Notes: generated from the sequence alone by a model not told the origin. A stretch of 64,000 bases of DNA from CAZHJK01 sp964533275 (GCA_964533275.1 CAZHJK010000006.1:41329-105328); one strand, 5' to 3'. Counted from the stretch's first letter, positions 42,301 to 52,291 are shown. Numbers and translations are program-made.

Positions 42301-43803
42301 TTAATTTGGCTTATACAAGCTATTTAGTAGCAATAGTTTTCTATTTATCAATTCATGGATCCTTTGAATGTATTGTTTTATATCTTTTACATTAGGCATT
42401 CTTTCAATTCTATCTTCATCTAGAAATATAACTTTTGTCACAGAGCCTGCCCCTAATCCTATAATTGTTTGTTTTTCAGACATCATTTGAATATTATATA
42501 TGCTTTTATAATCTTTTTTACAATAACCAACATTTTCTAAGTTACCCATCATATATTTTTGTCTATAAAGATAATAAGGAATGTACCCATTTTTAACAGC
42601 AAAATCCTGTGTAGCTTCAAGCATCTCTGTTATATTTTCCTCTTGATCAAATTTAATATTTCCTAATTTTGCCTTTAACTCTGAACCCTTTTTAATAGAC
42701 ATAGTATGAATTGTCAAATTTTCTGGTTGTAGTTCTTCTATTTGTTTTAAAGTTTCTTTTACAATATCTGTGTTCTCTCCTGGTAATCCTAAAATTAAAT
42801 CCATATTTATAATTGAAAAGCCTACTTCCCGTGCTAATTTATAGGATTTTATAATATCTTCAGGGGAATGCATTCTGCCTATATTTATTAAAGTATTCTC
42901 ATTCATCGTTTGTGGATTAATACTAATTCTATTAACTCTATGTTGAATAGCTATTTTTAGTTTATCTTTATTAATAGTATCTGGCCTTCCAGCTTCTAAT
43001 GAATATTCTTTTACTTGATTTATATCAATTTCTTTCTCAATTGTACTCAATAATTCTTTTAATTCATTTGAATTTAATATAGTAGGAGTTCCTCCGCCTA
43101 TATATATAGATTCTATATTTATATTATTCTTATTTATATACTCACCAATTTCTCTGATTTCAACCTTTAATGCCTCTAAATATTCCTTTAGAATATCCCT
43201 ATTTTTCCCTAGTACAGAAGATAAAAAAGAACAATAGATACATCTTGAAGGACAAAAAGGTATACCTATATATAAACCAATCTTGTTTTTATTAGTAGGA
43301 TATATAATATCTCTTTCATATCTTGTTACATCCATTAATAATATCGCTTTTTTATGTGTTAATAAATAATTGCTTTTCAAAATACCAATAATTTTTTCAT
43401 CAGTAATACCCTCATTAATTAGTTTATGCACTATTTTAGTTGGTCTTATGCCTGTTAAAATCCCCCAGGGTAAAGTTCTATTAAACCCAATCTTCATCGC
43501 ATAATACAAAGTAATTTTAAGCTTTCTTTTTATTAATTTGTCTTTTATTGTTTTAGTACATAACAAAGGAATGGGCACTTGCAATTCTTCTTTAGAAATT
43601 TTTTGCCCATCCTTTTCTATTAAAGTATATATAATGTAGTAATTACTTTTTTCTTTCATTGCACTTGTTATAACATAGTCCTCATTTGTATAGATTGACT
43701 TATAATCTTTTAATATCTTTATATTTTCACCGTGAAAATATTGCAACATCATTTCTCTTATTTCATTTTCAAAGGGATGTCCCTGAATTTTTATATAATA
43801 CAT
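42301..43803 (-). CDS. hemZ: HemZ-like coproporphyrinogen III oxidase family radical SAM protein
   Basis: A 500-residue radical-SAM protein of the HemN/HemZ family, with a family-specific N-terminal region of about 150 residues. The cluster motif is PFCPSRCIYCSF (CxxxCxxC), followed by SIYIGGGTPTIL (SAM motif) and NMDLILGLPGE. HemZ proteins are annotated as oxygen-independent coproporphyrinogen dehydrogenases, but in clostridia lacking full heme synthesis the substrate is uncertain. It lies between the MBL hydrolase and hisS, a conserved clostridial position. Confidence 0.88.
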   Translation of the reverse strand: MYYIKIQGHPFENEIREMMLQYFHGENIKILKDYKSIYTNEDYVITSAMKEKSNYYIIYTLIEKDGQKISKEELQVPIPLLCTKTIKDKLIKRKLKITLYYAMKIGFNRTLPWGILTGIRPTKIVHKLINEGITDEKIIGILKSNYLLTHKKAILLMDVTRYERDIIYPTNKNKIGLYIGIPFCPSRCIYCSFLSSVLGKNRDILKEYLEALKVEIREIGEYINKNNINIESIYIGGGTPTILNSNELKELLSTIEKEIDINQVKEYSLEAGRPDTINKDKLKIAIQHRVNRISINPQTMNENTLINIGRMHSPEDIIKSYKLAREVGFSIINMDLILGLPGENTDIVKETLKQIEELQPENLTIHTMSIKKGSELKAKLGNIKFDQEENITEMLEATQDFAVKNGYIPYYLYRQKYMMGNLENVGYCKKDYKSIYNIQMMSEKQTIIGLGAGSVTKVIFLDEDRIERMPNVKDIKQYIQRIHELINRKLLLLNSLYKPN

Positions 43804-43891
43804 ATTCTCACCTTATTTAAATTGCCAATACTAAAAGTATTAAATATATTCTTAAATAAAAAAGAGTAAATACAAAGTAGTAATATTTCTA

Positions 43892-44509
43892 TTAGATAAA
43901 AAAGGGATTTGTATTTTTTTCTCTTTTTATAGTTGAAGCAGGACCATGACCAGGATATACCTTTGTATCTTCTGGTAGTGTAAATAATTTGTTTCTTATG
44001 GAATATAAAATATCTTCCATGTTTCCCTTATAAAAATCTGTCCTACCAATAGAACCTGCAAATAAAGTATCTCCTGTAAATACAGCTCCATCTGTTAATA
44101 TACTAATTCCACCTGGCGAATGCCCTGGAGTATGAATGATTTTAAGATTTATATTTCCAATAGATAATTTATCTCCGTCCTTTAAATCAATATCATAAGA
44201 TGCAATAGTAATTTTTCTACCAATGTTATTTTCTAAATTATTTTCATCTTTTAGCATTTCTTTATCTAATTCGTGTATAGCAATTAATGCATTTGTTTTT
44301 TTCTTTATCTCATTCACTGCACCTATATGATCATGATGTCCATGGGTAAGTATAATATATTTAATATTTAAATCTAACTTTTTAATTTTAGATAATAAGT
44401 TTAAAGCATCTCCTCCTGGATCTATCATAAGTCCCATTTTTGTATCTTCACAGCCTATAATATAACAATTTGCTGCTAACATTCCAACAGGTACTATTTC
44501 TAAAATCAT
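43892..44509 (-). CDS. MBL-fold hydrolase (glyoxalase II-like)
   Basis: A 205-residue metallo-beta-lactamase-fold enzyme with THGHHDHIGAVNEI (binuclear metal motif HxHxDH), HTPGHSPGGISIL, FTGDTLFAGSIGRTDF and YPGHGPASTIKREK, all typical of YqgX/GloB-like hydrolases. GGAGGG lies six bases before the ATG at 44507-44509, preferred over the longer frame. It neighbours dtd and hemZ as in other clostridia. The substrate, possibly S-lactoylglutathione-like thioesters, is not determined. Confidence 0.92.
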   Translation of the reverse strand: MILEIVPVGMLAANCYIIGCEDTKMGLMIDPGGDALNLLSKIKKLDLNIKYIILTHGHHDHIGAVNEIKKKTNALIAIHELDKEMLKDENNLENNIGRKITIASYDIDLKDGDKLSIGNINLKIIHTPGHSPGGISILTDGAVFTGDTLFAGSIGRTDFYKGNMEDILYSIRNKLFTLPEDTKVYPGHGPASTIKREKNTNPFFI

Positions 44510-44528
44510 TTTATTCCCTCCTAATAAA

Positions 44529-44978
44529 TTAAAACTTTTTTTCACTATCTAATAATATAGTTACTGGTCCATCATTTTTTATATTTATTATCATATGTGC
44601 TTGAAATTCACCTTGCTGAGTATTGAATCCCCTTTTTTGAGTTTCAACAATAAATTTCTCATATAAAGATTTTGCTTTCCCAGGTTTTGCAGCCTTTGCA
44701 AAACTTGGTCTTCTTCCTTTTTTGCAATCCCCATAAAGTGTGAATTGAGATACAACTAAAAGCTCTCCCTTCACATCCATTAGAGATAAATTCATTTTAT
44801 CTTCCTCATCTTCAAATATACGAAGATTAATAACCTTATCAACTAAATATAATAGATCCTCATCACTATCATCTTCCTTAACTCCTAAAAAAACTAAAAG
44901 TCCCTTATTAATTTTCCCAATTTCCATATTATTAACCTGAACATTTGCGGAATTCACTCTCTGAATAATTGCCCTCAA
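44529..44978 (-). CDS. dtd: D-aminoacyl-tRNA deacylase
   Basis: Removes D-amino acids (and glycine) mischarged on tRNA. The active-site motifs LVVSQFTLYGDCKKGRRPSF and the C-terminal cis-Gly-Pro NDGPVTILLDSE are present. The 149-residue length is normal. It starts at TTG after GAGGTG, ATTG... It lies 15 bases downstream of relA, as usual. Confidence 0.96.
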   Translation of the reverse strand: MRAIIQRVNSANVQVNNMEIGKINKGLLVFLGVKEDDSDEDLLYLVDKVINLRIFEDEEDKMNLSLMDVKGELLVVSQFTLYGDCKKGRRPSFAKAAKPGKAKSLYEKFIVETQKRGFNTQQGEFQAHMIINIKNDGPVTILLDSEKKF

Positions 44979-44993
44979 GTCTATACACCTCTT

Positions 44994-47150
44994 TTATATT
45001 CGATGAGTTGATATAACCCCTTTTATTTTATTAAAGCCCTTTAACAGTTTATCTAATTCTTCTGCTCCTTTTACTTCCAAGGTCAGATTTATATAAGCAG
45101 TCCCATTTTTTGTAGTCCTAGCATTCATAGCTGTAACAGGAATTTTCGTTTCAGCAAGTACATTTGATACATTTGAAATAAGACCCTGTTGATCCTTGGC
45201 TTTTATTTGTATTTCAGCTTGATAATTCACCTTTGCATCACTTTCCCAAGATACATCTACAATTCTTTCTGTACCTCCAAAGTTATTTATATTAGTACAG
45301 TCTGCCCTATGGATAGATACACCTCTTCCTCTAGTTATATAGCCGATAATCTTGTCCCCTGGAACAGGATTGCAACATTTTGAAAAACGCACAGCCATAT
45401 CTCGAAAGCCCGAAACTTTTACTCCATTTAATGTAGCAGATTTTTCTTTGGAACTTTTTTTAAATTGTTTTATATCAAGGTTATCTTTGTTTTTTGATTT
45501 TCCATGAGCTTTGTTATACTCTTCCTTTAAAGGAAATAATATTTGGTTTAATGTTAAACCGCCATAACCTACAGTAGCATATAAATCATCTATAGAATTA
45601 TAGTTAAATTTTTTTAATAAATTTTCAGTCCAATCCGTTTTAAAAAGTTCAGAATATTGGTATCCTTGTCTTCTAACTTCCTTTTCTAAGATTTCTTTAC
45701 CCTTTTGTATGTTTTCATCTCTTTTTTCTTTTTTAAACCATTGTCTAATTTTATTTCTAGCTTGTGAACTTTTTACAATATTAAGCCAGTCTCTACTAGG
45801 ACCATTAGAATTTGATGAGGTCAAGACTTCTACAATATTACCATTTTGCAATTTATAATCTAAAGGGACAATTTTACCATTTACCTTTGCTCCAACACAT
45901 TGGTTTCCAATAGCACTGTGAATTGTATACGCAAAATCAATGGGAGAAGATCCCTTAGGTAAGTTTATTACATCTCCCTTAGGAGTAAATACAAATACTT
46001 CGTCTGTAAATAAATCTATTTTTAAGGTTTCCATAAACTCTCGAGAATCCAATAAATCCCCTTGCATCTCCATAAGCTGTCTTAACCAAGTCAATTTACG
46101 TTCGAAATCATCTGTTGAATTTTTTCCTGCCTTATATTTCCAGTGTGCGGCAATCCCATATTCAGAAGTCCTATGCATCTCCCATGTTCTTATTTGAATT
46201 TCAACAGGGTCTCCTTTCGGACCTATAACTGTGGTATGAAGCGATTGATACATATTTACCTTAGGCATAGCAATATAATCCTTAAAACGACCCGGTATTG
46301 GTTTCCATAATGTATGTACAATACCTAATACCCCATAGCAATCCTTTATATTATCGACAATTATTCTAACAGCAATCAAATCAAAAATTTGACCAAAATC
46401 TTTATTTTTATAAACCATCTTACTATATATACTATAAAAATGTTTAGGTCTTCCCTGAATATCTGTAACAATATCCATTTCATCTAATTTTCTATTTAAA
46501 GTATCAATTACATATTGGATGTATTCTTCTCTTTCTTTTCTTTTTGTAGCAACTTTATTTACTAAGGCATAGTAACCCTCTGGATCAATATATCGAAGGG
46601 ATAAATCCTCTAATTCCCATTTTATTTTAGAAATTCCAAGTCTATGAGCTATCGGAGCAAATATTTCTAATGTCTCCTGTGCCTTTGCTTTTTGTTTATT
46701 AGGTGGCATATGCTTCATTGTTCTCATATTATGTAATCTGTCAGCTAATTTAATCAAGATCACTCTTATATCCTTAGCCATAGCAATTAGCATTTTTCTA
46801 AGATTTTCAGCCTGTTGCTCTTCTCTAGATACAAAATCTAATTTACTTAATTTAGTAACTCCATCGACTAAAACCGCAACCTCTTCACCAAATTCCTTTT
46901 TAATATCCTCAAAACTATAGGGAGTGTCTTCTATAACATCGTGAAGAATTCCAGCAGTTATAGTTGCAGTATCTAATTGTAGATCAGCTAATATATAAGC
47001 AACAGAAATAGGATGATTTATATAATCTTCCCCAGATACCCTCTTTTGCTCTTTATGTGCTTCTTGAGCAAGATTATAGGCTTTTTCTACTAGTGATAGA
47101 TCGGCATCTTTATAGTATTCTCTAATTTTTTCTTTTAATTTTTCTATCAT
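44994..47150 (-). CDS. relA: Bifunctional (p)ppGpp synthetase/hydrolase (RelA/SpoT/Rel)
   Basis: Controls the stringent response. The domains in order are an HD hydrolase (HPISVAYILADLQLDTATI, LHDVIEDTPYSFED, ADRLHNMRTMKHMPP) intact in its HD motif, a synthetase with IYSKMVYKNKDFGQIFDLIAVRI and YIAMPKVNMYQSLHTTVIGP, TGS (EVFVFTPKGDVINLPKGS), a helical/zinc region (CCNPVPGDKIIGYITRGRG) and a C-terminal ACT domain (QGLISNVSNVLAETKIPV). The 718-residue length is typical of Firmicutes Rel. ATG at 47148-47150, AGGA upstream. Confidence 0.96.
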   Translation of the reverse strand: MIEKLKEKIREYYKDADLSLVEKAYNLAQEAHKEQKRVSGEDYINHPISVAYILADLQLDTATITAGILHDVIEDTPYSFEDIKKEFGEEVAVLVDGVTKLSKLDFVSREEQQAENLRKMLIAMAKDIRVILIKLADRLHNMRTMKHMPPNKQKAKAQETLEIFAPIAHRLGISKIKWELEDLSLRYIDPEGYYALVNKVATKRKEREEYIQYVIDTLNRKLDEMDIVTDIQGRPKHFYSIYSKMVYKNKDFGQIFDLIAVRIIVDNIKDCYGVLGIVHTLWKPIPGRFKDYIAMPKVNMYQSLHTTVIGPKGDPVEIQIRTWEMHRTSEYGIAAHWKYKAGKNSTDDFERKLTWLRQLMEMQGDLLDSREFMETLKIDLFTDEVFVFTPKGDVINLPKGSSPIDFAYTIHSAIGNQCVGAKVNGKIVPLDYKLQNGNIVEVLTSSNSNGPSRDWLNIVKSSQARNKIRQWFKKEKRDENIQKGKEILEKEVRRQGYQYSELFKTDWTENLLKKFNYNSIDDLYATVGYGGLTLNQILFPLKEEYNKAHGKSKNKDNLDIKQFKKSSKEKSATLNGVKVSGFRDMAVRFSKCCNPVPGDKIIGYITRGRGVSIHRADCTNINNFGGTERIVDVSWESDAKVNYQAEIQIKAKDQQGLISNVSNVLAETKIPVTAMNARTTKNGTAYINLTLEVKGAEELDKLLKGFNKIKGVISTHRI

Positions 47151-47396
47151 AAGCAATCCTACTCTCTAAACTTTTAATCTAAAAAAAATGTATTTCCATT
47201 ATTATATTATATTAGTCAAATACTTTACAACCCTTTTATTCTTCACTTGCTTTATATAAATCATAAATTGAAGAAGAAAAACATAATATATCACTTTAAA
47301 CATATTTCTAAATTTAATTAGTTTAAACATTATTATTCACTATGAATAACCATAATTAATATACAAAGATTACTTATTTACCTAAAAAAAATTAAA

Positions 47397-47423
47397 AAGA
47401 AAGCCGGTTTAAACCAGCTTCTT
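47397..47423 (-). terminator. apt terminator
   Basis: Minus strand AAGAAGCTGGTTT/AAACCGGCTTTCTT (two mismatches), overlapping the apt stop and followed by TTTTTAATTTTTTT. The remaining 47424-47150 gap region before relA (about 47151-47396) shows only AT-rich sequence. Confidence 0.85.
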
Positions 47424-47934
47424 AAAAAGTAATTAAGGATTCTACATTATATCCTTTTAAGGTTTCTCTACCATTTAAATACGTAAGTTCGATAAGAAAG
47501 AGTATCCCTACAACTTCCCCTCCTAATTTTTCTACTAATTTAGCCGTAGACAATAGGGTTCCACCTGTTGCGAGTAGGTCATCAACAATAACCACTCTCT
47601 GACCGGAAATAATTGCATCTTTGTGTATTTCCAATGAATCCTTACCATATTCTAAAGAATAACCTTGGGAAACAACTTCGCAGGGTAATTTACCTGGTTT
47701 TCGTACAGGTACAAATCCTAAATTCATTGCATATGCTAAGGGAGTACCGAAAATAAATCCTCTAGCTTCTGGTCCTACCACTATATCTGCATCTAGCTTT
47801 TCAGTTAATTTTTTCATTTGAACTATAGATTCTTTTAAAGCATCTTTGTCTTGTAATAATGGAGTAATATCTTTAAATCTAATTCCCTTTTCTGGAAAGT
47901 CTTGTATTACTCTAATTTTTTCTTTTAAATCCAT
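47422..47934 (-). CDS. apt: Adenine phosphoribosyltransferase
   Basis: Salvages adenine with PRPP to AMP. The 170-residue protein has IRVIQDFPEKGIRFKDITPL, EARGFIFGTPLAYAM, KPGKLP and the PRPP loop VVIVDDLLATGGTLLST. GGAGG lies eight bases before the ATG at 47932-47934; a GTG codon directly ahead is less likely. It sits between secF and relA as in many clostridia. Confidence 0.96.
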   Translation of the reverse strand: MDLKEKIRVIQDFPEKGIRFKDITPLLQDKDALKESIVQMKKLTEKLDADIVVGPEARGFIFGTPLAYAMNLGFVPVRKPGKLPCEVVSQGYSLEYGKDSLEIHKDAIISGQRVVIVDDLLATGGTLLSTAKLVEKLGGEVVGILFLIELTYLNGRETLKGYNVESLITF

Positions 47935-47982
47935 CACAATTACCTCCTAAAAATAACATAACTAGATACAAATATTATAATA

Positions 47983-48858
47983 CTATACCGCCCTAGGATT
48001 ACCTTGTTTTCTAGTTTTTAACATATACCATACAGGACTTGCTATAAAAATAGATGAGTAGGTTCCAGATAAAAATCCAACGATTAATGGTAATGCAAAG
48101 TTCCTAATAGCTTCAACTCCTAATATATACAGTACAGTAATAGTAATAAGTGTAGTTAAAGATGTGTTGATAGAGCGTGCTATACTTTGAGAAATACTAG
48201 TATTTACTAAATTTTTATAATCATTCTTCTTAAATCTTTTTCTATTTTCCCTTATTCTATCAAAAATAACAATTGTATCATTTATAGAATAACCCAAAAT
48301 TGTTAACATAGCAGCTATAAAGGGAGCATTTACTTGTATTCTCATAATTGTATAAAAAGCTAATACTATTAACATATCATGAGTTAAAGCAATAATAGCT
48401 GATAGAGCAAAGGATAATTCAAATCTAAAGGTTATATAAATTAGCATAGCAATTACAGCTATAGATACAGCTATAAGTACTTGATTTTTTAACTCATCTC
48501 CAATAATGGGATCAACCTGATCTATTGATAACAAGTCTTTTTCGGTTAAATTATACTTGTTTTGAAATTGGGAAAAAATCTCTTTTCGCTGTCCATTTGA
48601 TAAAGATTCCTGTGTTTGAATTATAACTTGTTCTCTATCATCACCAGAATAAGTTATATCTGCTCTTTCATCAAATGTATCAGTAATATCTCTTATTTCA
48701 GATACTTCAAAGGTCTGATGCAAATCAATATTAATAATTGTTCCTCCAGCAAAGTCTATACCAAAGTTTAATCCATTAATGCTTAGAATAATACCACCTA
48801 TAATGATAATCATTGCCGATATTGCAAACCATAATTTTCTATATTCAATAATTTTCAT
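47983..48858 (-). CDS. secF: Protein translocase subunit SecF
   Basis: Accessory component of Sec-dependent export that uses the proton motive force to aid release of translocated proteins. The 291-residue protein has six predicted membrane helices and the SecF fingerprints GLNFGIDFAGGTI at about 27-40, TLLTILGYSINDTIVIFDRIRENRK and SINTSLTTLITITVLYI. The ATG follows directly after the secD stop, TAGATG, so the two are translationally coupled. Confidence 0.96.
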   Translation of the reverse strand: MKIIEYRKLWFAISAMIIIIGGIILSINGLNFGIDFAGGTIINIDLHQTFEVSEIRDITDTFDERADITYSGDDREQVIIQTQESLSNGQRKEIFSQFQNKYNLTEKDLLSIDQVDPIIGDELKNQVLIAVSIAVIAMLIYITFRFELSFALSAIIALTHDMLIVLAFYTIMRIQVNAPFIAAMLTILGYSINDTIVIFDRIRENRKRFKKNDYKNLVNTSISQSIARSINTSLTTLITITVLYILGVEAIRNFALPLIVGFLSGTYSSIFIASPVWYMLKTRKQGNPRAV

Positions 48859-50115
48859 CTATTTACCTCCTGCCCCATATAGTTTTGTATTGGAGAATAT
48901 ATTCATTTTAATAACTAATCGGAGCAAATAACGAGTTATAATTATTGCTGTAAACATACTTACACCAATTCCAATCATAAGTGTTACAGCAAATCCTTTA
49001 ATAGGTCCTGTCCCAAAGAAAAATAATACTGCACCAGCAATTATTGTTGTAATATTTGAATCTAAAATACTTGTTAAGGCACGAGAGAAACCAGAATCTA
49101 ATGCAGTTCTTAGAGTTTTTCCCAATTTTAATTCTTCTTTGATTCTTTCAAAAATAATTACATTTGCATCTACTGCTAGTCCTATTGAAAGAATAAGTCC
49201 TGCTATACCAGGTAGAGTTAATGTTGTATTAATGCCTACTAGGATAGTAAAGAACAATAAAACATAAAACACTAGTGCTATACTTGCTATAAATCCAGGT
49301 AATCTATAATATATAATCATAAATAAAAATACTAATAGAATACCTATTAATGCGGCAGTAAGACTTTTTGATAGTGAATCTTGTCCAAGAGTTGGTCCAA
49401 CAGAACGAATTTCTACAGCTTTTAGTGTAACAGGTAAAGCCCCAGCCCGAATTAGGGTAGATAAATCTGCAGCTTCTTGTAAACTGTTTTGTCCTGTAAT
49501 TATAGCTTCGCCATTAGTAATTACATTCTGAACATTTGGTGAAGAAATTACTTCTCCATCTAATACAATAGCAATTGGCTGTTTAATGAATTTTTCTGTT
49601 GCATCTGCAAAAGCTTTTGTACCCTCATCATTAAATTCAAGAGTTACAACTGGTTGTTCCACTCCCATTTCACTTTTTTGATATACCGCCTTAGAATCAA
49701 CTACTTGTGCTCCAGTAAGTATAACTTCCTCATCTGGACCAATAAACTCTAATTGTGCAGTTTTCCCTATTAATTCCAATGCACTTTCTTGATCTTGAAT
49801 ATCAGGTATTGATACTCTAATTCTATTATCCCCTTGTTTTGAGACATTTGCTTCAGCAACTCCTAGTCCATCCACTCTTTGACGAATAGTGGCAATTGCC
49901 CGGGACATTTTTTCATCATTAATAGGATCCTCTTCTGTTTCTTGTGCTTCTAAAACTACATAAACGCCACCTCTTAGGTCTAATCCTAATTTTATGACTT
50001 CTTTCATAGGTATAATATCGTAGTTTCCTATAGATAGCCCATTAAAAGATGTAAACACCCCTAAAGCTAAGATAGCTATAATAAGTATAAATATAATGAT
50101 GTATTTCAGGTTCAT
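48859..50115 (-). CDS. secD: Protein translocase subunit SecD
   Basis: Partner of SecF (418 residues). It has a first membrane helix (about 3-22), DLRGGVYVVLEAQE, the periplasmic P1 region with RQRVDGLGVAEANVSKQGDNRI, and a C-terminal six-helix bundle with LSIGLAVDANVIIFERIKEEL. The ATG at 50113-50115 follows GAGGGGGTAAGTGG, chosen over an upstream start. The region matches the usual short clostridial SecD. Confidence 0.96.
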   Translation of the reverse strand: MNLKYIIIFILIIAILALGVFTSFNGLSIGNYDIIPMKEVIKLGLDLRGGVYVVLEAQETEEDPINDEKMSRAIATIRQRVDGLGVAEANVSKQGDNRIRVSIPDIQDQESALELIGKTAQLEFIGPDEEVILTGAQVVDSKAVYQKSEMGVEQPVVTLEFNDEGTKAFADATEKFIKQPIAIVLDGEVISSPNVQNVITNGEAIITGQNSLQEAADLSTLIRAGALPVTLKAVEIRSVGPTLGQDSLSKSLTAALIGILLVFLFMIIYYRLPGFIASIALVFYVLLFFTILVGINTTLTLPGIAGLILSIGLAVDANVIIFERIKEELKLGKTLRTALDSGFSRALTSILDSNITTIIAGAVLFFFGTGPIKGFAVTLMIGIGVSMFTAIIITRYLLRLVIKMNIFSNTKLYGAGGK

Positions 50116-50200
50116 CCACTTACCCCCTCGAATTTCAATAAAATAATTATATATCTTTTCAAAAATTAGGTCAAATAACAATAATTAATTGCAAGAATCA

Positions 50201-51553
50201 CTATAATAATTGAGCTTGTATCATTAGTGCACATTCTAATCTTTTCTTCTCCATCTCACAACCTACATCATATGGAATAAGTATATCTTTATTAAAATTA
50301 TATGCATTAGCATGACAACCACCACTGCAATAAAATCTTGCCCAACATTTACTGCATTTATCCTTTTTAAGTACATTAGCCTCTTTAAAATTATTTTGTA
50401 TGCTACTATTTAATTTACTTTCAAAAACACTACCCATATTAAAATCTAGATCTCCTACAAATTGGTGGCATGGATATATATCACCTTCAGGAGTAATAGC
50501 TATATACTCATTTCCTGCACCACAACCAGAAAGTCGTTTTTGTATGCAAGGACCTTGAAAAAGATCAATCATAAAATGGAAAAAATTAAAACCAATATCA
50601 TTATTTTTCCTTTGCAAATATTCCTTTGCTAATTTTTCATACTCTTTAAAGATAAAAGGAAGATCCTCTTGACTTAATGCATACTCTTGTTCTGGATCTG
50701 TCACTACTGGCTCTACTGAAATTTGTTTAAAACCTTGATCAGCTAGATGGATAACATCCTTTGAAAAATCAATATTATGCTTAGTAAATGTACCTCTTAC
50801 ATAATAGCTTTTATCACCTCTATTTTCCACCATTTTTTTTATTTTGGGAAGAATAACATCATATGTTCCCTTTCCATTTTTAGTACTTCTCATATAATCA
50901 TTTGTATTTTTATTCCCATCAATACTTAAAACAATATTATCCATATTATCATTTATATATTTCATAATCTCATCTGTTAATAGTGTAGCATTAGTAGTGA
51001 TTGTAAATCTAAAGTTTTTATTATTTTCCTTTTCAATATTTCTTGCATAACTTACAATATCTTTAACAACATCAAAATTTAATAAAGGTTCTCCACCAAA
51101 AAAATCTACTTCTAGATTTCTTCTATTGCCTGAGTTCTCTATTAAAAAATCTATTGCTTTCTTGCCAACCTCACTGGACATTAGTGATCTCTGTCCTTTA
51201 AAATCCCCCTGAGAAGCAAAACAATATTTACATCTAATATTACAATCATGGGCAATATGAAGACATATTGCCTTAATTACTTTATTATTATTAATTTTAG
51301 TGGTCAATTCACCATAGGTATCCTTTGAGAATAATAATTCCTCATTCACAAGCTGATCTAACTCCTCAATAACCTCTTCTATTTCTTTTGCATTATATTT
51401 ATTTTGTAATTTATTTATAATAGCTTCCTTTGGTGAATCTGGATAATAGTCAAGAACATCATAAGTTATTATATCTACCTGGTGTACTGCACCACTATTT
51501 ATATCAAGTACTATATATATATTATCTATATTAAATTTATGAATTAATGACAA
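50201..51553 (-). CDS. scfB: Thioether cross-link-forming SCIFF peptide maturase (radical SAM/SPASM)
   Basis: Installs Cys-to-Thr (sactionine/ranthionine-type) thioether bonds in the SCIFF peptide encoded just upstream. The 450-residue protein has an N-terminal peptide-recognition region, a radical-SAM cluster HIAHDCNIRCKYCFASQGDF (CxxxCxxC), DFFGGEPLLNFDVV, and the SPASM auxiliary cluster region: GCGAGNEYIAITPEGDIYPC, CSKCWARFYCSGGCHANAY. The TTG at 51551-51553 follows GGGAGGTTTACATT and matches the usual start MSLIHKF. It lies between scfA and secD, as in most clostridia. Confidence 0.96.
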   Translation of the reverse strand: MSLIHKFNIDNIYIVLDINSGAVHQVDIITYDVLDYYPDSPKEAIINKLQNKYNAKEIEEVIEELDQLVNEELLFSKDTYGELTTKINNNKVIKAICLHIAHDCNIRCKYCFASQGDFKGQRSLMSSEVGKKAIDFLIENSGNRRNLEVDFFGGEPLLNFDVVKDIVSYARNIEKENNKNFRFTITTNATLLTDEIMKYINDNMDNIVLSIDGNKNTNDYMRSTKNGKGTYDVILPKIKKMVENRGDKSYYVRGTFTKHNIDFSKDVIHLADQGFKQISVEPVVTDPEQEYALSQEDLPFIFKEYEKLAKEYLQRKNNDIGFNFFHFMIDLFQGPCIQKRLSGCGAGNEYIAITPEGDIYPCHQFVGDLDFNMGSVFESKLNSSIQNNFKEANVLKKDKCSKCWARFYCSGGCHANAYNFNKDILIPYDVGCEMEKKRLECALMIQAQLL

Positions 51554-51587
51554 AATGTAAACCTCCCTTAAATAAGAACTTACTACT

Positions 51588-51628
51588 AAAAAATAGCAGT
51601 AAATATTAGGTATACCCAATATTACTGC
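51588..51628 (-). terminator. Terminator/attenuator between scfA and scfB
   Basis: Minus strand GCAGTAATATT...AATATTTACTGC around GGGTATACC, followed by TATTTTTTAG. It probably reduces maturase relative to precursor transcription. Confidence 0.85.
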
Positions 51629-51653
51629 CTACTTGATATTTTAGTTATGTATA

Positions 51654-51797
51654 TTATATATTTTCACAACTTTGGTTACCAACAGTGCAGGAAGTTTTAC
51701 AAGCTGACTGACATGAGGTTTGACATTCTCCACATCCACCCTTGTCTATTGTTTTCTTTAAATCTCTTTTTTTAGTAATGGTTTTAATGTGTTTCAT
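51654..51797 (-). CDS. scfA: SCIFF ranthipeptide precursor (six cysteines in forty-five residues)
   Basis: A 47-residue gene. The N-terminal half MKHIKTITKKRDLKKTIDKG is the leader. The core carries six cysteines at 22, 25, 29, 33, 37 and 44 (GGCGECQTSCQSACKTSC, then NQSC). Thr and Ser residues between them are the partners for thioether bonds. It is 101 bases upstream of scfB. The SCIFF system is known from Clostridia; its biological role is unresolved. Confidence 0.97.
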   Translation of the reverse strand: MKHIKTITKKRDLKKTIDKGGCGECQTSCQSACKTSCTVGNQSCENI

Positions 51798-51830
51798 TCT
51801 TTTCACTCCTAACTAGCCGTAATTATTAAT

Positions 51831-51859
51831 ATTATATCATATATAAAAAATAGTGAAAA
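51831..51859 (-). promoter_or_regulatory. Putative promoter of scfA
   Basis: Minus strand TTTTCA (51854-51859), a 17-base spacer and TATAAT (51831-51836). Confidence 0.55.
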
Positions 51860-51883
51860 GTATGTCTTTGTTTTTTAATTATA

Positions 51884-52291
51884 TTATTTTAGATTTATAC
51901 CTAAGATACCTCCTATTGAACCAGCAACTATACCAAGTAAAATTCTAGATATAAGTAATTGGTCAAATATAAATCCTCCCCCAGTAAAATATCCTATTAT
52001 AGTTAAAACTAAAATATATAATAGTCCAGTAACTCCACCATGTATCCATCCCTTTTTATTTACTCTTTGAGCTACATATCCACTTGCTATAACTATACTT
52101 ACTATCATTACAATGTATGATGCAGGTTTAATTATACTTTCAGATATACTTGTAAATGAAAGTATAATGGATAAAATTAAAAAACATAAAAGAGAAAACA
52201 AAAAAGCAAAAACAATTCCTTTTAATAAAAGGCTTATACTAAAGCTTCTTTGTGAATCAGATTTCCTTGATACTGGAAATATCTTTTTCAT
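51884..52291 (-). CDS. TIGR04086 family membrane protein
   Basis: A 135-residue protein with four hydrophobic helices (about 25-47, 55-77, 84-103, 110-134) after a hydrophilic N-terminus. VKKGWIHGGVTGLLYILVLTI-type and RILLGIVAGSIGGILGINL segments are diagnostic of TIGR04086, found between yajC and scfA in clostridia. The function is unknown. The ATG lies after a GGAGG site. Confidence 0.85.
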   Translation of the reverse strand: MKKIFPVSRKSDSQRSFSISLLLKGIVFAFLFSLLCFLILSIILSFTSISESIIKPASYIVMIVSIVIASGYVAQRVNKKGWIHGGVTGLLYILVLTIIGYFTGGGFIFDQLLISRILLGIVAGSIGGILGINLK

